Below the pieces are notes generated by a model. It was not told the DNA's origin. It searched no databases and saw only the letters and a list, made by a program, of their open reading frames with translations. Positions 27,691 through 36,364 of a DNA stretch of 64,000 bases are shown here, one piece after another. Where the stretch lies: assembly GCA_965263365.1 (NCBI GenBank), contig OZ253672.1, positions 1,488,001 through 1,552,000 of the forward strand. The letters are read 5' to 3'. Made by a program: the position numbers and the translations under genes. This DNA is from CANMUM01 sp965263365 (GTDB taxonomy: Bacteria > Pseudomonadota > Alphaproteobacteria > Rhodobacterales > Rhodobacteraceae). Numbering within the stretch: the stretch's first letter is position 1; every line of letters begins with the position of its first letter.

Positions 27691-28080
27691 TTAACTGTCC
27701 TCATAGTTAATTGTTAAATCCAAGATGAAGCGATGCGCGATACGCCCGTCATCCAATTTACCCGCAAATTCCCGAACGGAATTGGTGGATATTTTTTGAA
27801 ACCTACCACCACGATAGGCATCAAAATTCTTCAAAACTTCATAGACTGAGAGCCCGTCAAAATATTCAAGGGCAATCACGTCGAGCTGAGTTCTGTATTC
27901 GTTCAGACCAACCAAGCCACGCAAATGCTCACGCCTGTGTTCGCCAACCTGCGTTAAAATAAGCAACGGGTATTGAGCATCTTTCGGAGACAAGTTTCGA
28001 TAAATTCGCCCCTCAACCAATGCCTGAAGGTCAATATTTTCCAAGAGCAAATCTCGAAATTCAATTTGCACATTATGCAT
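27691..28080 (-). CDS. Tail completion protein (DUF3168)
   Basis: 129 residues from the ATG at 28080, overlapping the upstream gene by eight bases. The pattern RDLLLENIDLQALVEGRIY, YPLLILTQVGEH and LDVIALEYFDGLSVYEV is that of DUF3168, a tail-terminator/tail-completion family that caps the tail at the neck. Confidence 0.85.
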   Translation of the reverse strand: MHNVQIEFRDLLLENIDLQALVEGRIYRNLSPKDAQYPLLILTQVGEHRREHLRGLVGLNEYRTQLDVIALEYFDGLSVYEVLKNFDAYRGGRFQKISTNSVREFAGKLDDGRIAHRFILDLTINYEDS

Positions 28081-28498
28081 TTCTAAGCGCCTTCTTCCTC
28101 GCTCTAGCGGCTGATTTGGAAACCTCGGTAGCGAGACTGCTTGCCACACTACTCAGCAATTTGGCTTTTTGTCCCTCCCAAAGTGGGCGAAAATACGGCT
28201 GGGCAGGGTTAGACCAAGTTCCATATTCTTGCCACATACCCTGCGGGTGATTTGTTCCACCGTGCATCCATATCCAATCACCCTCACGAGGCATCCGCTG
28301 CGAACGCGTTAACCTTGATGAGACGGCAAAGCTCTCTTTGAGATCGCCCTCATCTTTAGGGGCTGCCGAAGCAACTTGTTCGATGAATGGTTCAAGCTCT
28401 CCTTTCAGAACACGCCGCGCGACTGATCTTGCGGTTCCCGATTTTAATTCGTAGAGCGCCGCCTCGATCTCACGCAAGCCTTCAATCTTAACTTCCAT
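28073..28498 (-). CDS. HK97 gp10-like neck/tail protein
   Basis: 141 residues: MEVKIEGLREIEAALYEL at the N-terminus, then APKDEGDLKESFAV and a GTWSNPAQPYFRP motif near residue 97. This is the HK97 gp10 morphogenesis family acting at the head-tail joint. Confidence 0.88.
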   Translation of the reverse strand: MEVKIEGLREIEAALYELKSGTARSVARRVLKGELEPFIEQVASAAPKDEGDLKESFAVSSRLTRSQRMPREGDWIWMHGGTNHPQGMWQEYGTWSNPAQPYFRPLWEGQKAKLLSSVASSLATEVSKSAARARKKALRNA

Positions 28499-28820
28499 CG
28501 AGATTTCGGCCTGCAGTTATTTCTATTTCTGTTTTTCGCTTCGTTTCTTTGACGCCTGAAATTTCAAAACGCGCTCCTTCAAATTCCAATACGTCCTTCG
28601 GTGAAATAGATTTTGTTTTTAGTGACCATCTGACACGAAACCGCGCTGTCAATATTGCCATGTCCCCAATGCTCAAACGCTCCTTATCTGAGATTGGGCG
28701 ATAGTTTGCGAACACATCATATCTTTCGCCTGATGATTTCGTCGGAGCACCGGTTCTAGGATCAATCGATTCCGGCTCAAAAATGATGCGAATTCGCCGA
28801 TTATAAAAACCAGCGGTCAC
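28488..28820 (-). CDS. Head closure protein (SPP1 gp16-like head-tail adaptor)
   Basis: 110 residues from the GTG at 28820, which overlaps the stop of the connector gene. NRRIRIIFEPESIDPRTGAP with SSGERYDVFANYRPIS and RFRVRW is the usual pattern of the family. It closes the head after packaging. Confidence 0.83.
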   Translation of the reverse strand: MTAGFYNRRIRIIFEPESIDPRTGAPTKSSGERYDVFANYRPISDKERLSIGDMAILTARFRVRWSLKTKSISPKDVLEFEGARFEISGVKETKRKTEIEITAGRNLDGS

Positions 28821-29350
28821 AACAAGCACCGACGAAATGGCATAATGAGCGATTGAACACCAAGCGGCAAAGTGAAGCTTTCATCAAATGCAACAGCCTC
28901 GCGGTTTGCATACCAATGTGCTGCGAGAAGATAACCAGCTTGAACAAGAGGTGTAGGCGCCGATTTTGTCACATATTCGATTTCAAGTTCGGAGTTCTCT
29001 TCAAATGCCGATAAAGCCACGTCCTTCAAATCGATCTCAAATCCACCCTCGATTTTCCAACCAGATGCAATCGTATTTGTGACGCCTTTCGATTTCACCA
29101 ATAATTTTGAAATACTGTCGATTGGTCCGTATAGATTTATGAGACGCTTCATAGTCTCACTTGTCGAAAGCGTTACGATCTCTGCGCCAAACGAACGACC
29201 AAGCACTCCCGAAGCTCCTGTAAAATAGCCATAGGCCGCATCAAGATAATGCTGAAGCAATGTATCTTCATGGTCATCATCAACGCGAATTTGAAGCTTG
29301 AAAGTCTCAATATCAAGCGGATTAGCTGGTTGCGAAATTTCCCAGTGCAT
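28817..29350 (-). CDS. Head-tail connector protein (gp6-like)
   Basis: 177 residues. The N-terminal pattern (DIETFKLQIRVDDDHEDTLL, LDAAYGYFTGASGVLG) and the C-terminal LLAAHWYANREAV match the gp6/gp15-like adaptor family that binds the portal ring. Confidence 0.85.
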   Translation of the reverse strand: MHWEISQPANPLDIETFKLQIRVDDDHEDTLLQHYLDAAYGYFTGASGVLGRSFGAEIVTLSTSETMKRLINLYGPIDSISKLLVKSKGVTNTIASGWKIEGGFEIDLKDVALSAFEENSELEIEYVTKSAPTPLVQAGYLLAAHWYANREAVAFDESFTLPLGVQSLIMPFRRCLL

Positions 29351-29355
29351 AGAAT

Positions 29356-29559
29356 TTACTTATTAAGGAGCGGAGGTTCGGATTTATTTTTGAGCGGCTT
29401 TTCAGATTTCTCACCCCCATCCGCGTTTACTTTTTGAAGCGGTTCCAGACTTTTCCCAATCAGATGGGTAACATCATATTCTTCAACCGTGCGTACTTGG
29501 CCAACTTTGTAAGGCTTATCCCCTACATGATCGCGAATGACTTTGAATTCTTTTTTCAT
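29356..29559 (-). CDS. Small conserved head-region protein
   Basis: 67 residues, KEFKVIRDHVGDKPYKVGQV followed by VTHLIGKSLEP and a Lys-rich tail. Small proteins of this type often sit between capsid and connector genes; the role is unknown. GGAGCA lies just upstream of the ATG, as a ribosome-binding site. Confidence 0.65.
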   Translation of the reverse strand: MKKEFKVIRDHVGDKPYKVGQVRTVEEYDVTHLIGKSLEPLQKVNADGGEKSEKPLKNKSEPPLLNK

Positions 29560-29573
29560 ATCAGTGCTCCTTC

Positions 29574-29600
29574 AAAAAAGCTGGCGAAGATCGCCAGCTT
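29574..29600 (-). terminator. Terminator immediately after the capsid gene
   Basis: On the minus strand aagctggcga-tct-tcgccagctt is followed by T4. It lies between the capsid stop (29615) and the next gene, so it probably lets capsid mRNA accumulate above that of connector and tail genes. Confidence 0.75.
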
Positions 29601-29614
29601 GATTTTCAGTTTGA

Positions 29615-30826
29615 TTAGGCTGCCGCTGGAACCTTCGTCACATCCCCAGTAATAAAACTTTCGGGACGATAGGCGGCAAGCGCGCCGCGCTCTTCCGCAA
29701 GAATTGTCACGCGGTTGCGAGTGAAGTCGTCATTCTCGAAGCCAACTTCGACCCGCGATTCCCAGCGATCAAAATACTGCGCGCCGAAACGGAACGATCC
29801 GGTCAGGAACTTACCAGCATTCATTTTTGAAACTTCCGCAACGGGCAAGCCCCAAAGAGTTTTCGTTGCAGATCCCTGAGGCGAACCGATAATGTGGCGG
29901 CCAATCGTATCTTTGAGCGTTTCAATTTTTGCCCAATCGATTGGATTGACAACATGGCCGTCAGCAGGGAACTCGGCGAGAACAGCTTGAAGCATCGCGT
30001 AACGGAAGATGTCGATAATTGAAAGCTCCTCAGACACCGCACCTGGGTTAAATGCAGTTGCTTGGGGAACAAGACCTTTAAGGTTTTGCCCCACGCCATC
30101 CCCGTAGAGGATTTGCTCATCTTTCTTCAGCGCCAACCCAAATAATAGGCGAGCATCAATATGAGAGCGAAGCTGTGGAATATCCTCCAAAACCTGCTTT
30201 GGAACCTTCATAAAGTGAGCAATGACTTTTGCACCCTCAGTTTTGTGTTCCAACGTGATGTCACTTTCAGGCTTTTTGTCATGCTCCTTAACCATCGCTG
30301 CGTTATTGTTGAAACCTTTCTCAACAATATACTCAAGTGAACCGCTGTCCATCTGACCTGGCATAAGCAAATCTGCCACCATCAATGGCATTTGTGGCAA
30401 ACCTTGAATGCCGGGCAATCGAGTTGGCTGACCAAGCGCTCCAACGTCGCCTTGCGCGCCGCTGGTTCCACTTGTAAGCGGAGCTTTTACATCCATGCTG
30501 ATTGCACCGCGCTTAGGCTTGCCATCGACCCAAGATTTCACAGAATCATTTTCAATGAATTGTTGACCAAGGCTCTTTTCTCCCCCGCCAACATCGCCAT
30601 GCGAACCTGCCGCAATTTTTTGATCAAGCTCATCAAAGCTGGCCTGCATCTTTTCGTTGAGCTTGGTGAGCGCTTCGTCAGCTTTTTCTTTCTGACTCTC
30701 GCTCATGTTGATACCACGTTCGGCTTCGGCAAGCGCTTTTTCGGCGATTTCCTTAACCGAATTGGTGTGCTCTTCCATTTGTTTTTTAAACTCGGAAGCC
30801 ATCTGTTCTATTGTTTTTTCAGGCAT
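29615..30826 (-). CDS. HK97-type major capsid protein
   Basis: 403 residues. An N-terminal coiled-coil delta/scaffold domain (about 1-100, EQMASEFKKQMEEHTNSVKE) would be removed by the upstream protease. The HK97 fold follows, with typical segments PLMVADLLMPGQMDSGSLEY, KVPKQVLEDIPQLRSHIDAR, LKKDEQILYGDG and GAQYFDRWESRVEVG. It builds the icosahedral head. Confidence 0.93.
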   Translation of the reverse strand: MPEKTIEQMASEFKKQMEEHTNSVKEIAEKALAEAERGINMSESQKEKADEALTKLNEKMQASFDELDQKIAAGSHGDVGGGEKSLGQQFIENDSVKSWVDGKPKRGAISMDVKAPLTSGTSGAQGDVGALGQPTRLPGIQGLPQMPLMVADLLMPGQMDSGSLEYIVEKGFNNNAAMVKEHDKKPESDITLEHKTEGAKVIAHFMKVPKQVLEDIPQLRSHIDARLLFGLALKKDEQILYGDGVGQNLKGLVPQATAFNPGAVSEELSIIDIFRYAMLQAVLAEFPADGHVVNPIDWAKIETLKDTIGRHIIGSPQGSATKTLWGLPVAEVSKMNAGKFLTGSFRFGAQYFDRWESRVEVGFENDDFTRNRVTILAEERGALAAYRPESFITGDVTKVPAAA

Positions 30827-30837
30827 AATTTTCTCCT

Positions 30838-31515
30838 TTATGCTGATGTTAACATTTCGAGGAATTTCCTCGCGTCCGCCGCTTCGTCAGGTTCCCCCTG
30901 ACCTTTCAGGTGAAGGCGCACGGCACGCTCCGCCTGTGAGTTTGAGAATCCCAATCCCTTGAGATAAATCTCAAACTCGCGCTCAGAAAGCTGCTCCCCA
31001 GCCTTGAGACGATTTTCCAAATCATGATGTTGTTTCAGTGCTTTGACGCTTGTCACGGTCGCGTTTTCGTTTGCACCAATCGAAACAATCGAAACCTCAC
31101 GAAGGTCAATTTCGTTCAATGTCCATACATGAGTTTCCTCATCGACTGAATAGTTTTTCACTCGATACCCGATCGACAACCCGTCGATATCACCTTCTTT
31201 CAATAGCGCATAAGCTTCACGCGCCTGCTGAACCTCAAGGTTTAACCTTCCCTTCGCAAACAGCCCCTTGTCATCCTCAATAAGCTCAGTCCATTTGCCG
31301 ATCGGCTGTCGCATATCATGCTGCCAGAGCATTTTAGGCGCTGTCTTTTTTGTCGCGTGTTCTTCGAGGCTTCCAGCAAAAGCGCCTGCGGCGATCACAT
31401 CTCCATAACTATCTGGTTCGCCTCCGAAAGTCGAAGCGTAACCCTCTATTGTTCCATCCTCACCAAGCTTTTTAAGCTTAAGCACTGAAGAATGTTTAGT
31501 CATAATGTCACTCAT
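30838..31515 (-). CDS. Prohead protease (HK97 family)
   Basis: 225 residues from the ATG at 31515; the open frame extends further upstream inside the portal gene. The catalytic His is in MLWQHDMRQPIGKW and the Ser in GDIDGLSIGYRV. It cleaves the capsid delta domain. The C-terminal part (SEREFEIYLKGLGFSNSQAE) is the usual capsid-binding tail. Confidence 0.9.
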   Translation of the reverse strand: MSDIMTKHSSVLKLKKLGEDGTIEGYASTFGGEPDSYGDVIAAGAFAGSLEEHATKKTAPKMLWQHDMRQPIGKWTELIEDDKGLFAKGRLNLEVQQAREAYALLKEGDIDGLSIGYRVKNYSVDEETHVWTLNEIDLREVSIVSIGANENATVTSVKALKQHHDLENRLKAGEQLSEREFEIYLKGLGFSNSQAERAVRLHLKGQGEPDEAADARKFLEMLTSA

Positions 31516-32719
31516 CACGAGCCTCCGTTTGATTAATCGGTACATTTTGCATTTGAACTCTAGGAACATCACCACCATCGATTGCAGAAAGGTTTTCCAA
31601 TGCGCGCACCTCATTAATTGTCATCCAACCGCTTCGCAGATTGCGCTCATACGCCTCCGTGCGCGTTTTGATATCGCCGCGCAAAAGCCCATCAATATTG
31701 AAGCGAATGCGAATGCCATCTTGATATTCAAAAACTGACAGTAGTTGTTTTTCCAGCGCCGCTTCGATCCGCTTTAAGCGTCGGCGGAGCGTGTATCGAA
31801 TAAAGCTAATTGTTTGCTCTTCAATGCCCGAACCCCAAGATGTTGATTTGGTGACGTGACCTACCATATGAGGAGGAACGCCAAAAATTCGACAAATATC
31901 TTCAACCGAAAATTGGCGGCTCTCAAGCATTTGAGCATCATTTGGGTTTATCGAAATCGCCTTATATTCCGCACCGCCTTCAGTGATAATGGCTTTCCCA
32001 GCGTTGTCTGAACCTCCAAATTGTGTCGCCAATTTTTGCTCAGCTATTTTTCGGTTTTCATCACTTAAAAATTCCTTAAATGACAAAACACCTGAAATTT
32101 TTAAGCCATTTCTGTGAAGATTTTCTGCCGTGCGGTTTTGAGCTTGTGCAACACCGAAACTACCACGTTGGTATTGAAGGGTCGAAAGGCCGCCAAGCGG
32201 CCCACCTCCAAAACCACGAATATGAAGTATCTTGGACGATGGCGCGGTATAGAGGCGCCCATCCTTCCACCATTCATACGAAAGCACACCTTGTGCGCTG
32301 CGTTTCACTCTCACGGTAGCTGGATCAAGTGGAGTCAAGCCAACGATGCGGTTTTCGCGCCCGATATCGATATGGGCGTATGCATTTCCCCAAAGCTCAA
32401 GCGCCAGTGATGCATGTTCCCAAAAGTCTACAACGGTTTGATCTACATTTGGGCTATATCCCAAAACGAAATTCAATGGATGCTCGCGCAAACTTTCATT
32501 TCGACCATCATCCGAACGACGCACCACCGAAATTGGCAATGTAGCAAGCGTTCCTGCGATCAAATTTGCACATGCCCAGACTGCGGAAATAGAAAGCGCA
32601 GAGTTTGGAGTAACCGTCTCCGGCGAGAATTCTGATCGCGTTTGATAATCACTCCCGTCAGGACGTTGAAGTGACTTAGCATATCCAAAATACATTGCGA
32701 TTTTTTTTGATAACTTCAT
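31508..32719 (-). CDS. Portal protein (HK97 family)
   Basis: 403 residues. SISAVWACANLIAGTLATLP near the N-terminus, then LNFVLGYSPN, VVDFWEHASLALELWGNAY and FGVPPHMVGHVTKSTSWGSG, are hallmarks of the HK97 portal family. It forms the dodecameric DNA entry ring. Confidence 0.93.
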   Translation of the reverse strand: MKLSKKIAMYFGYAKSLQRPDGSDYQTRSEFSPETVTPNSALSISAVWACANLIAGTLATLPISVVRRSDDGRNESLREHPLNFVLGYSPNVDQTVVDFWEHASLALELWGNAYAHIDIGRENRIVGLTPLDPATVRVKRSAQGVLSYEWWKDGRLYTAPSSKILHIRGFGGGPLGGLSTLQYQRGSFGVAQAQNRTAENLHRNGLKISGVLSFKEFLSDENRKIAEQKLATQFGGSDNAGKAIITEGGAEYKAISINPNDAQMLESRQFSVEDICRIFGVPPHMVGHVTKSTSWGSGIEEQTISFIRYTLRRRLKRIEAALEKQLLSVFEYQDGIRIRFNIDGLLRGDIKTRTEAYERNLRSGWMTINEVRALENLSAIDGGDVPRVQMQNVPINQTEARDE

Positions 32720-34431
32720 TTTGATGCAAGAGCCTGAAAATAACCGCTCGAATCCTGTGCAGGTTCAGGATTTAAGCTCATAAGAGAATATGCGTTGAAT
32801 GCAGCCACCAGTGGATCAATTTTAGCCTTTCCTGCCACAGACTTATCAATGTAAATATTATTGCCTCGCAATGTTGCGCGAGCGTTTCCAAGAACCCAAT
32901 TCATCATCTTTGATCCACCATGAAGATATGACGCGTCCTTTAGCTTACGCTCCATTCCACGAATTGCCCCCGAAAGCTTATATCCTTGAGGCACGGCCAT
33001 AAGTTGGTCATCCTTGAAGCCGGCTGCTAGTAACATATCAACAAGATCTGACACCCCATAACTGTCTAGGCCGATGGCACATTCATTTGGGAACAAACCT
33101 GCATCTTTCACCCTCACCAGAATTTCAACAATTTCTTCAAAATCTTGCGTCGGCCGACTTGGATCACATATCACCAGTGTTCCTTCAGCTTGAAAATCTC
33201 GGTATATTTGAGCGTTTTGCTTCCGACGCTCTAAAACATCTAAATGAGCCCACGCTCTAAACCAATTCAACCATTTTCGAGTTTTCTTGCAGCGACCCGT
33301 TAAAGCTAAACCTTCAAGGTCATCAAGACCGCCCCCGTCACATCCTGCAACAACGACCTCGCAACGCGCAAGAAATTCATCTAAGTCCAAGAGACGAGCG
33401 TCCACGCAGTTCTGCCAAAAATCCGCGCCAGACCATCTATCCGAGTGCAAGGCAAGCCCAATTTCAACATTCAAATGCTGGGTTGCCCACGCTCTAATTT
33501 CGGCTTCGCCATCTTCTTTGGCTCGATCATAAAGCGCCACAAGCGCATCGAGTTTGATCGATCGTTCCAAATTCGGCGTGACCATATGCCAGATCTTCGG
33601 GTTCAACCATTGCTGATCATCTGAAGTTTGAATCACTTCAGGAAACTCATAGATGACTGGCAACAATCGAACGTTATCAGTTATGCGCCCATCCCGCACC
33701 CCACGCGCATATTGCAGCTCCGACTTGAACACTCCCGCAGGTGGATGATCTGACTGCGTTGTAATCATCACCAGTAGAGCTTCAGGGAACGGCAGCATGC
33801 CTCCACGAATTTGGCGAATTACATCTGCCGCATGTGCGATCGCGCCAAGAATGTGTATTTCATCGATAAGGCAAAAAATCGGCTTCGCACCAGTCAAAAC
33901 ATCCATGCCAAAAGTGCGGATCATCAATCGCGCCTTTGTGACGCGATCGACAATCGTCTTTTTATGGTCTTGTATTTGGAAGCGTTTTTGTAAGTAACCT
34001 TCCGGATCTGCTTCAATAATCCCTTTCGCCTGCTCAAATGCAATTTCCGAAATTTTTTGTGTGGGGCCAATGATCAGCATGTCCGCATTTTTGCGTTCAT
34101 TCTTCAGCATGAAGGTGATCGCTATCGCCGCCGCCGATGTCGTCTTGGCATTTTTCTTGGGGACAAGAATAAAGACCTCGCCAACCAAGCGGGATGGATA
34201 AGCGCCAGTTGAAGTCTCCATTGATCCAAAAATCGCACGAACAATGTCGCGCATCCACTCGCCAGATGCTTCACCTAAACTTGGGTTGCCCGGAACATCA
34301 GGCAACCTAAGATTATTGAAGATCCGAACCGCGTTTTCAGCCGCATCATCATCTATGGGCAACTCGGCTATCGGGGTTTGACCCAGTTCAAGTTTCTGCG
34401 CCCAATCAGGACAAGCAAAATTATAACTCAT
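32716..34431 (-). CDS. Terminase large subunit
   Basis: 571 residues. The ATPase Walker A-like VPKKNAKTTSAAA (about 91-103) and Walker B FCLIDEIHIL (about 185-194) precede a C-terminal nuclease domain with acidic residues (VAGCDGGGLDD, LVICDPSRP, GLDSYGVSD). It packages concatemeric DNA. It overlaps both neighbours by a few bases. Confidence 0.93.
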   Translation of the reverse strand: MSYNFACPDWAQKLELGQTPIAELPIDDDAAENAVRIFNNLRLPDVPGNPSLGEASGEWMRDIVRAIFGSMETSTGAYPSRLVGEVFILVPKKNAKTTSAAAIAITFMLKNERKNADMLIIGPTQKISEIAFEQAKGIIEADPEGYLQKRFQIQDHKKTIVDRVTKARLMIRTFGMDVLTGAKPIFCLIDEIHILGAIAHAADVIRQIRGGMLPFPEALLVMITTQSDHPPAGVFKSELQYARGVRDGRITDNVRLLPVIYEFPEVIQTSDDQQWLNPKIWHMVTPNLERSIKLDALVALYDRAKEDGEAEIRAWATQHLNVEIGLALHSDRWSGADFWQNCVDARLLDLDEFLARCEVVVAGCDGGGLDDLEGLALTGRCKKTRKWLNWFRAWAHLDVLERRKQNAQIYRDFQAEGTLVICDPSRPTQDFEEIVEILVRVKDAGLFPNECAIGLDSYGVSDLVDMLLAAGFKDDQLMAVPQGYKLSGAIRGMERKLKDASYLHGGSKMMNWVLGNARATLRGNNIYIDKSVAGKAKIDPLVAAFNAYSLMSLNPEPAQDSSGYFQALASK

Positions 34432-34886
34432 CAGTTCATGCCTTGACCGAGAAGATCACCCCATCCTTCTGGAATATCCTTCGCCTCTACCGCGGCCCGC
34501 GCCTTTTTGCCAAGCACAGGTTGCTGGGCTTTGGGCGAACTCTCTTGCTTTGGAGGAACCGCAGTCGAACTCATGTCAAGAATAAACTTGGCAGACGGAA
34601 CATGACCCTCCATCATTTTTTTGACCAAAACTTGGAGAGCCATATCCTCAAGCATCAAAGAGCCAAATTTCAACTCACGGGAAAAATACTTACGCAAGGT
34701 CTTTTCGTCGCAACCCATTAGCGCTGCGATATTTGCATGCGAGTAATTTCGTGCGCGCCGCATAATCACAAGTAACTGATTTTCCTTGTTTTTTGCAAAG
34801 CTTGGGCGACCACGTGGATCACGCGGCTGAAAATCTTCCCAGCCGAACAAATTCGGCTCGCTGTTTTTAAGGTCTTGATCTGACAT
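34431..34886 (-). CDS. Terminase small subunit-like DNA-binding protein
   Basis: 151 residues from the ATG at 34886 (AGG at good spacing); an ATG at 34952 is also in frame. DPRGRPSFAKNKENQLLVIM followed by the helix-turn-helix HANIAALMGCDEKTLRKYFS is typical of small terminase or HTH proteins placed before large terminase. It would recognise the packaging site. Confidence 0.78.
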   Translation of the reverse strand: MSDQDLKNSEPNLFGWEDFQPRDPRGRPSFAKNKENQLLVIMRRARNYSHANIAALMGCDEKTLRKYFSRELKFGSLMLEDMALQVLVKKMMEGHVPSAKFILDMSSTAVPPKQESSPKAQQPVLGKKARAAVEAKDIPEGWGDLLGQGMN

Positions 34887-34976
34887 TTTACCTAATTGAC
34901 GGAAAAAAATCTCTAAATGAGGGGACGGCGGGTCTTGAGGCGCAAGGCTCATAGACTTTTAACCCACCCCCCCGTG

Positions 34977-35231
34977 TTATGTTGTGGCGTTGACTGATGG
35001 AGCAGATTGCACACTAAGTTGAACAGGTGGATGTGCTGTGCCCACAATGCTTAATCTAACCTGACCACCATTTATTAATGCTTCAAGCTCTTTTGGAGTC
35101 GGTTCCCATATAGATGTCATGTAAGGAATACCTTCGATCACCTCATCAACGATTGCTAATGCATGATATTCATCTTGATCTTCTGCTAAGACTCTGGTCG
35201 CGTTTGAGGCTCTTAACGCCAACATAGACAA
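34977..35231 (-). CDS. Small phage protein of unknown function
   Basis: 84 residues (ALRASNATRVLAEDQDEYHA, then PKELEALINGGQVRLSIVGT). Not recognised. It lies between the HNH and terminase genes with a seven-base gap to the former. Confidence 0.6.
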   Translation of the reverse strand: MSMLALRASNATRVLAEDQDEYHALAIVDEVIEGIPYMTSIWEPTPKELEALINGGQVRLSIVGTAHPPVQLSVQSAPSVNATT

Positions 35232-35237
35232 ATCCTT

Positions 35238-35588
35238 TCAATAAATTCCAGCGCGTTCAAGCTTTTGCTTCTCGCTATCATGCCACTGCTTCGTCACAGC
35301 CTGTAGATTATCAATATCAAAGAACAACTCTCGATCACCTCGATGCGGTTTAATGTGGTCAACCACTGGGCTGTTCGGCGCAGGCGCTTTTCCAATCAGC
35401 AATTCATTCGTCTGCCGACAGCGCCAACCATCACGCTTTAAGACTTCAATTCTTAATCGTCGCCACTCAGCTGTGTTATACCAAGCCCGCCACGGCTGGG
35501 TGCGATGTCGCTCGTCATGCGTCGCTCGCCTTGCAAGTCTTTGTGGCACCGAAGCCAAGCGCGGCTGAATTGATTTAAGTTTTCCCAT
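35238..35588 (-). CDS. HNH endonuclease next to terminase
   Basis: 116 residues. WYNTAEWRRLRIEVLKRDGW precedes the HNH core VVDHIKPHRGDRELFFDIDN and then VTKQWHDSE; a Cys and nearby residues may form a partial zinc knuckle. HNH proteins beside terminase help cleave concatemers during cos-type packaging, which suggests a cos phage. Confidence 0.87.
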   Translation of the reverse strand: MGKLKSIQPRLASVPQRLARRATHDERHRTQPWRAWYNTAEWRRLRIEVLKRDGWRCRQTNELLIGKAPAPNSPVVDHIKPHRGDRELFFDIDNLQAVTKQWHDSEKQKLERAGIY

Positions 35589-35600
35589 TTATTGAATACT

Positions 35601-35705
35601 TGGCAGGAGCCATCGGAATTGAACCGATCTACAGTTTCCATTCGGAATTTGTTTCTATGTTTCCACCAAAGACTTGTTATCACTAGGCAAGGCCTTGCAG
35701 CTCCC
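35601..35705 (-). other. tRNA-like remnant or structure
   Basis: On the minus strand the 3' 30 bases look like a tRNA: T arm atcgg-ttcaatt-ccgat (35612-35628), acceptor strand ggctcct, discriminator G and CCA (35601-35603). A seven-base partner, gggagct at 35699-35705, can pair with the acceptor strand through G-U pairs. The 60-odd bases between do not form normal D and anticodon arms; instead a gcaaggccttgc palindrome and an interrupted hairpin are seen. It may be a decayed phage tRNA or a tRNA mimic. Confidence 0.35.
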
Positions 35706-36098
35706 AAACACAATTCTTGATAATAAACATGAATTAACATTCGGTAGACGCTTTCGTGAACCCCCTTACCAATTTATTTTTGAATATTTATTTTTTTCAA
35801 AACTACTTGACAGATATTTCGTTGAATTTGGGAGGATATAAGGAAGATAATGGGAGGATTGGGAAGCACTTGGGAAGCACAGCATTATTTTCAGTAATGA
35901 ATAAATATTTGAAATAATTAACTAATATTGGCAATTTGGGAGGATTGGGAGGATTGGGAAGCTTTTTGCAAGAGTTTTATACTTTTTGATAAAAATATAA
36001 AAATTCAATAATATAAAAATAAAGTCGAAATTTGCCTCCCAATCCTCCCATCGCCCATTAAGCTATTGATTTAACAAAACATTTTGTGAATTTTTGTT

Positions 36099-36131
36099 CC
36101 CAAGTGCTTCCCAAGTGCTTCCCAAGTGCTT
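36099..36131 (+). repeat. Three perfect tandem copies of an 11-bp unit
   Basis: cccaagtgctt repeated three times without change; the reverse complement aagcacttggg occurs at 35864-35874. The unit is one helical turn long, as in iterons that bind a protein on one face of the DNA. Confidence 0.85.
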
Positions 36132-36311
36132 CCCAGACAGTCGCCCCCCGACCCCGATAGAGCACCATCACAACGGCTCGCTTCCCAATTTTCTTCGGCG
36201 AATGATAATGGGAAGATGCTTTATGGTATTCGTTTCGGGATACGGGATGAAGCTGAAAACTATGAGTGCGCGGTCGCATCAATTTGTTGATGCGGACAAT
36301 AGAAATAAGGA

Positions 36312-36345
36312 AAGCCGCCCTAATCGGGCGGCTTCGGTTTTTTTT
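36312..36345 (+). terminator. Strong intrinsic terminator, + strand
   Basis: A nine-base-pair stem (aagccgccc/gggcggctt, loop taatc) is followed by cgg and eight T. No + strand gene precedes it, so it may end an unannotated + strand RNA. Read on the minus strand it also ends the hicAB side, but with a poor T tract. Confidence 0.8.
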
Positions 36346-36364
36346 GATTTGTTCAGGCGAAGGG

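Larger units (their letters stand above)
35706..36364. other. Non-coding region with repeats and a + strand terminator
   Basis: About 660 bp without a convincing gene. It holds several gggaggatt words (near 35829, 35850, 35936-35960 and, inverted, 36035-36050). It also has a triple 11-bp repeat at 36099-36131 with an inverted copy at 35864-35874, a perfect hairpin at 36275-36294 and a terminator at 36312-36345. It may hold a replication origin, a packaging site or a + strand small RNA. Confidence 0.55.

Noticed and set aside
35601..35705. tmRNA acceptor piece
   Set aside because: Alphaproteobacterial tmRNA is two-piece with a different conserved acceptor region and a tag frame; neither is visible here.
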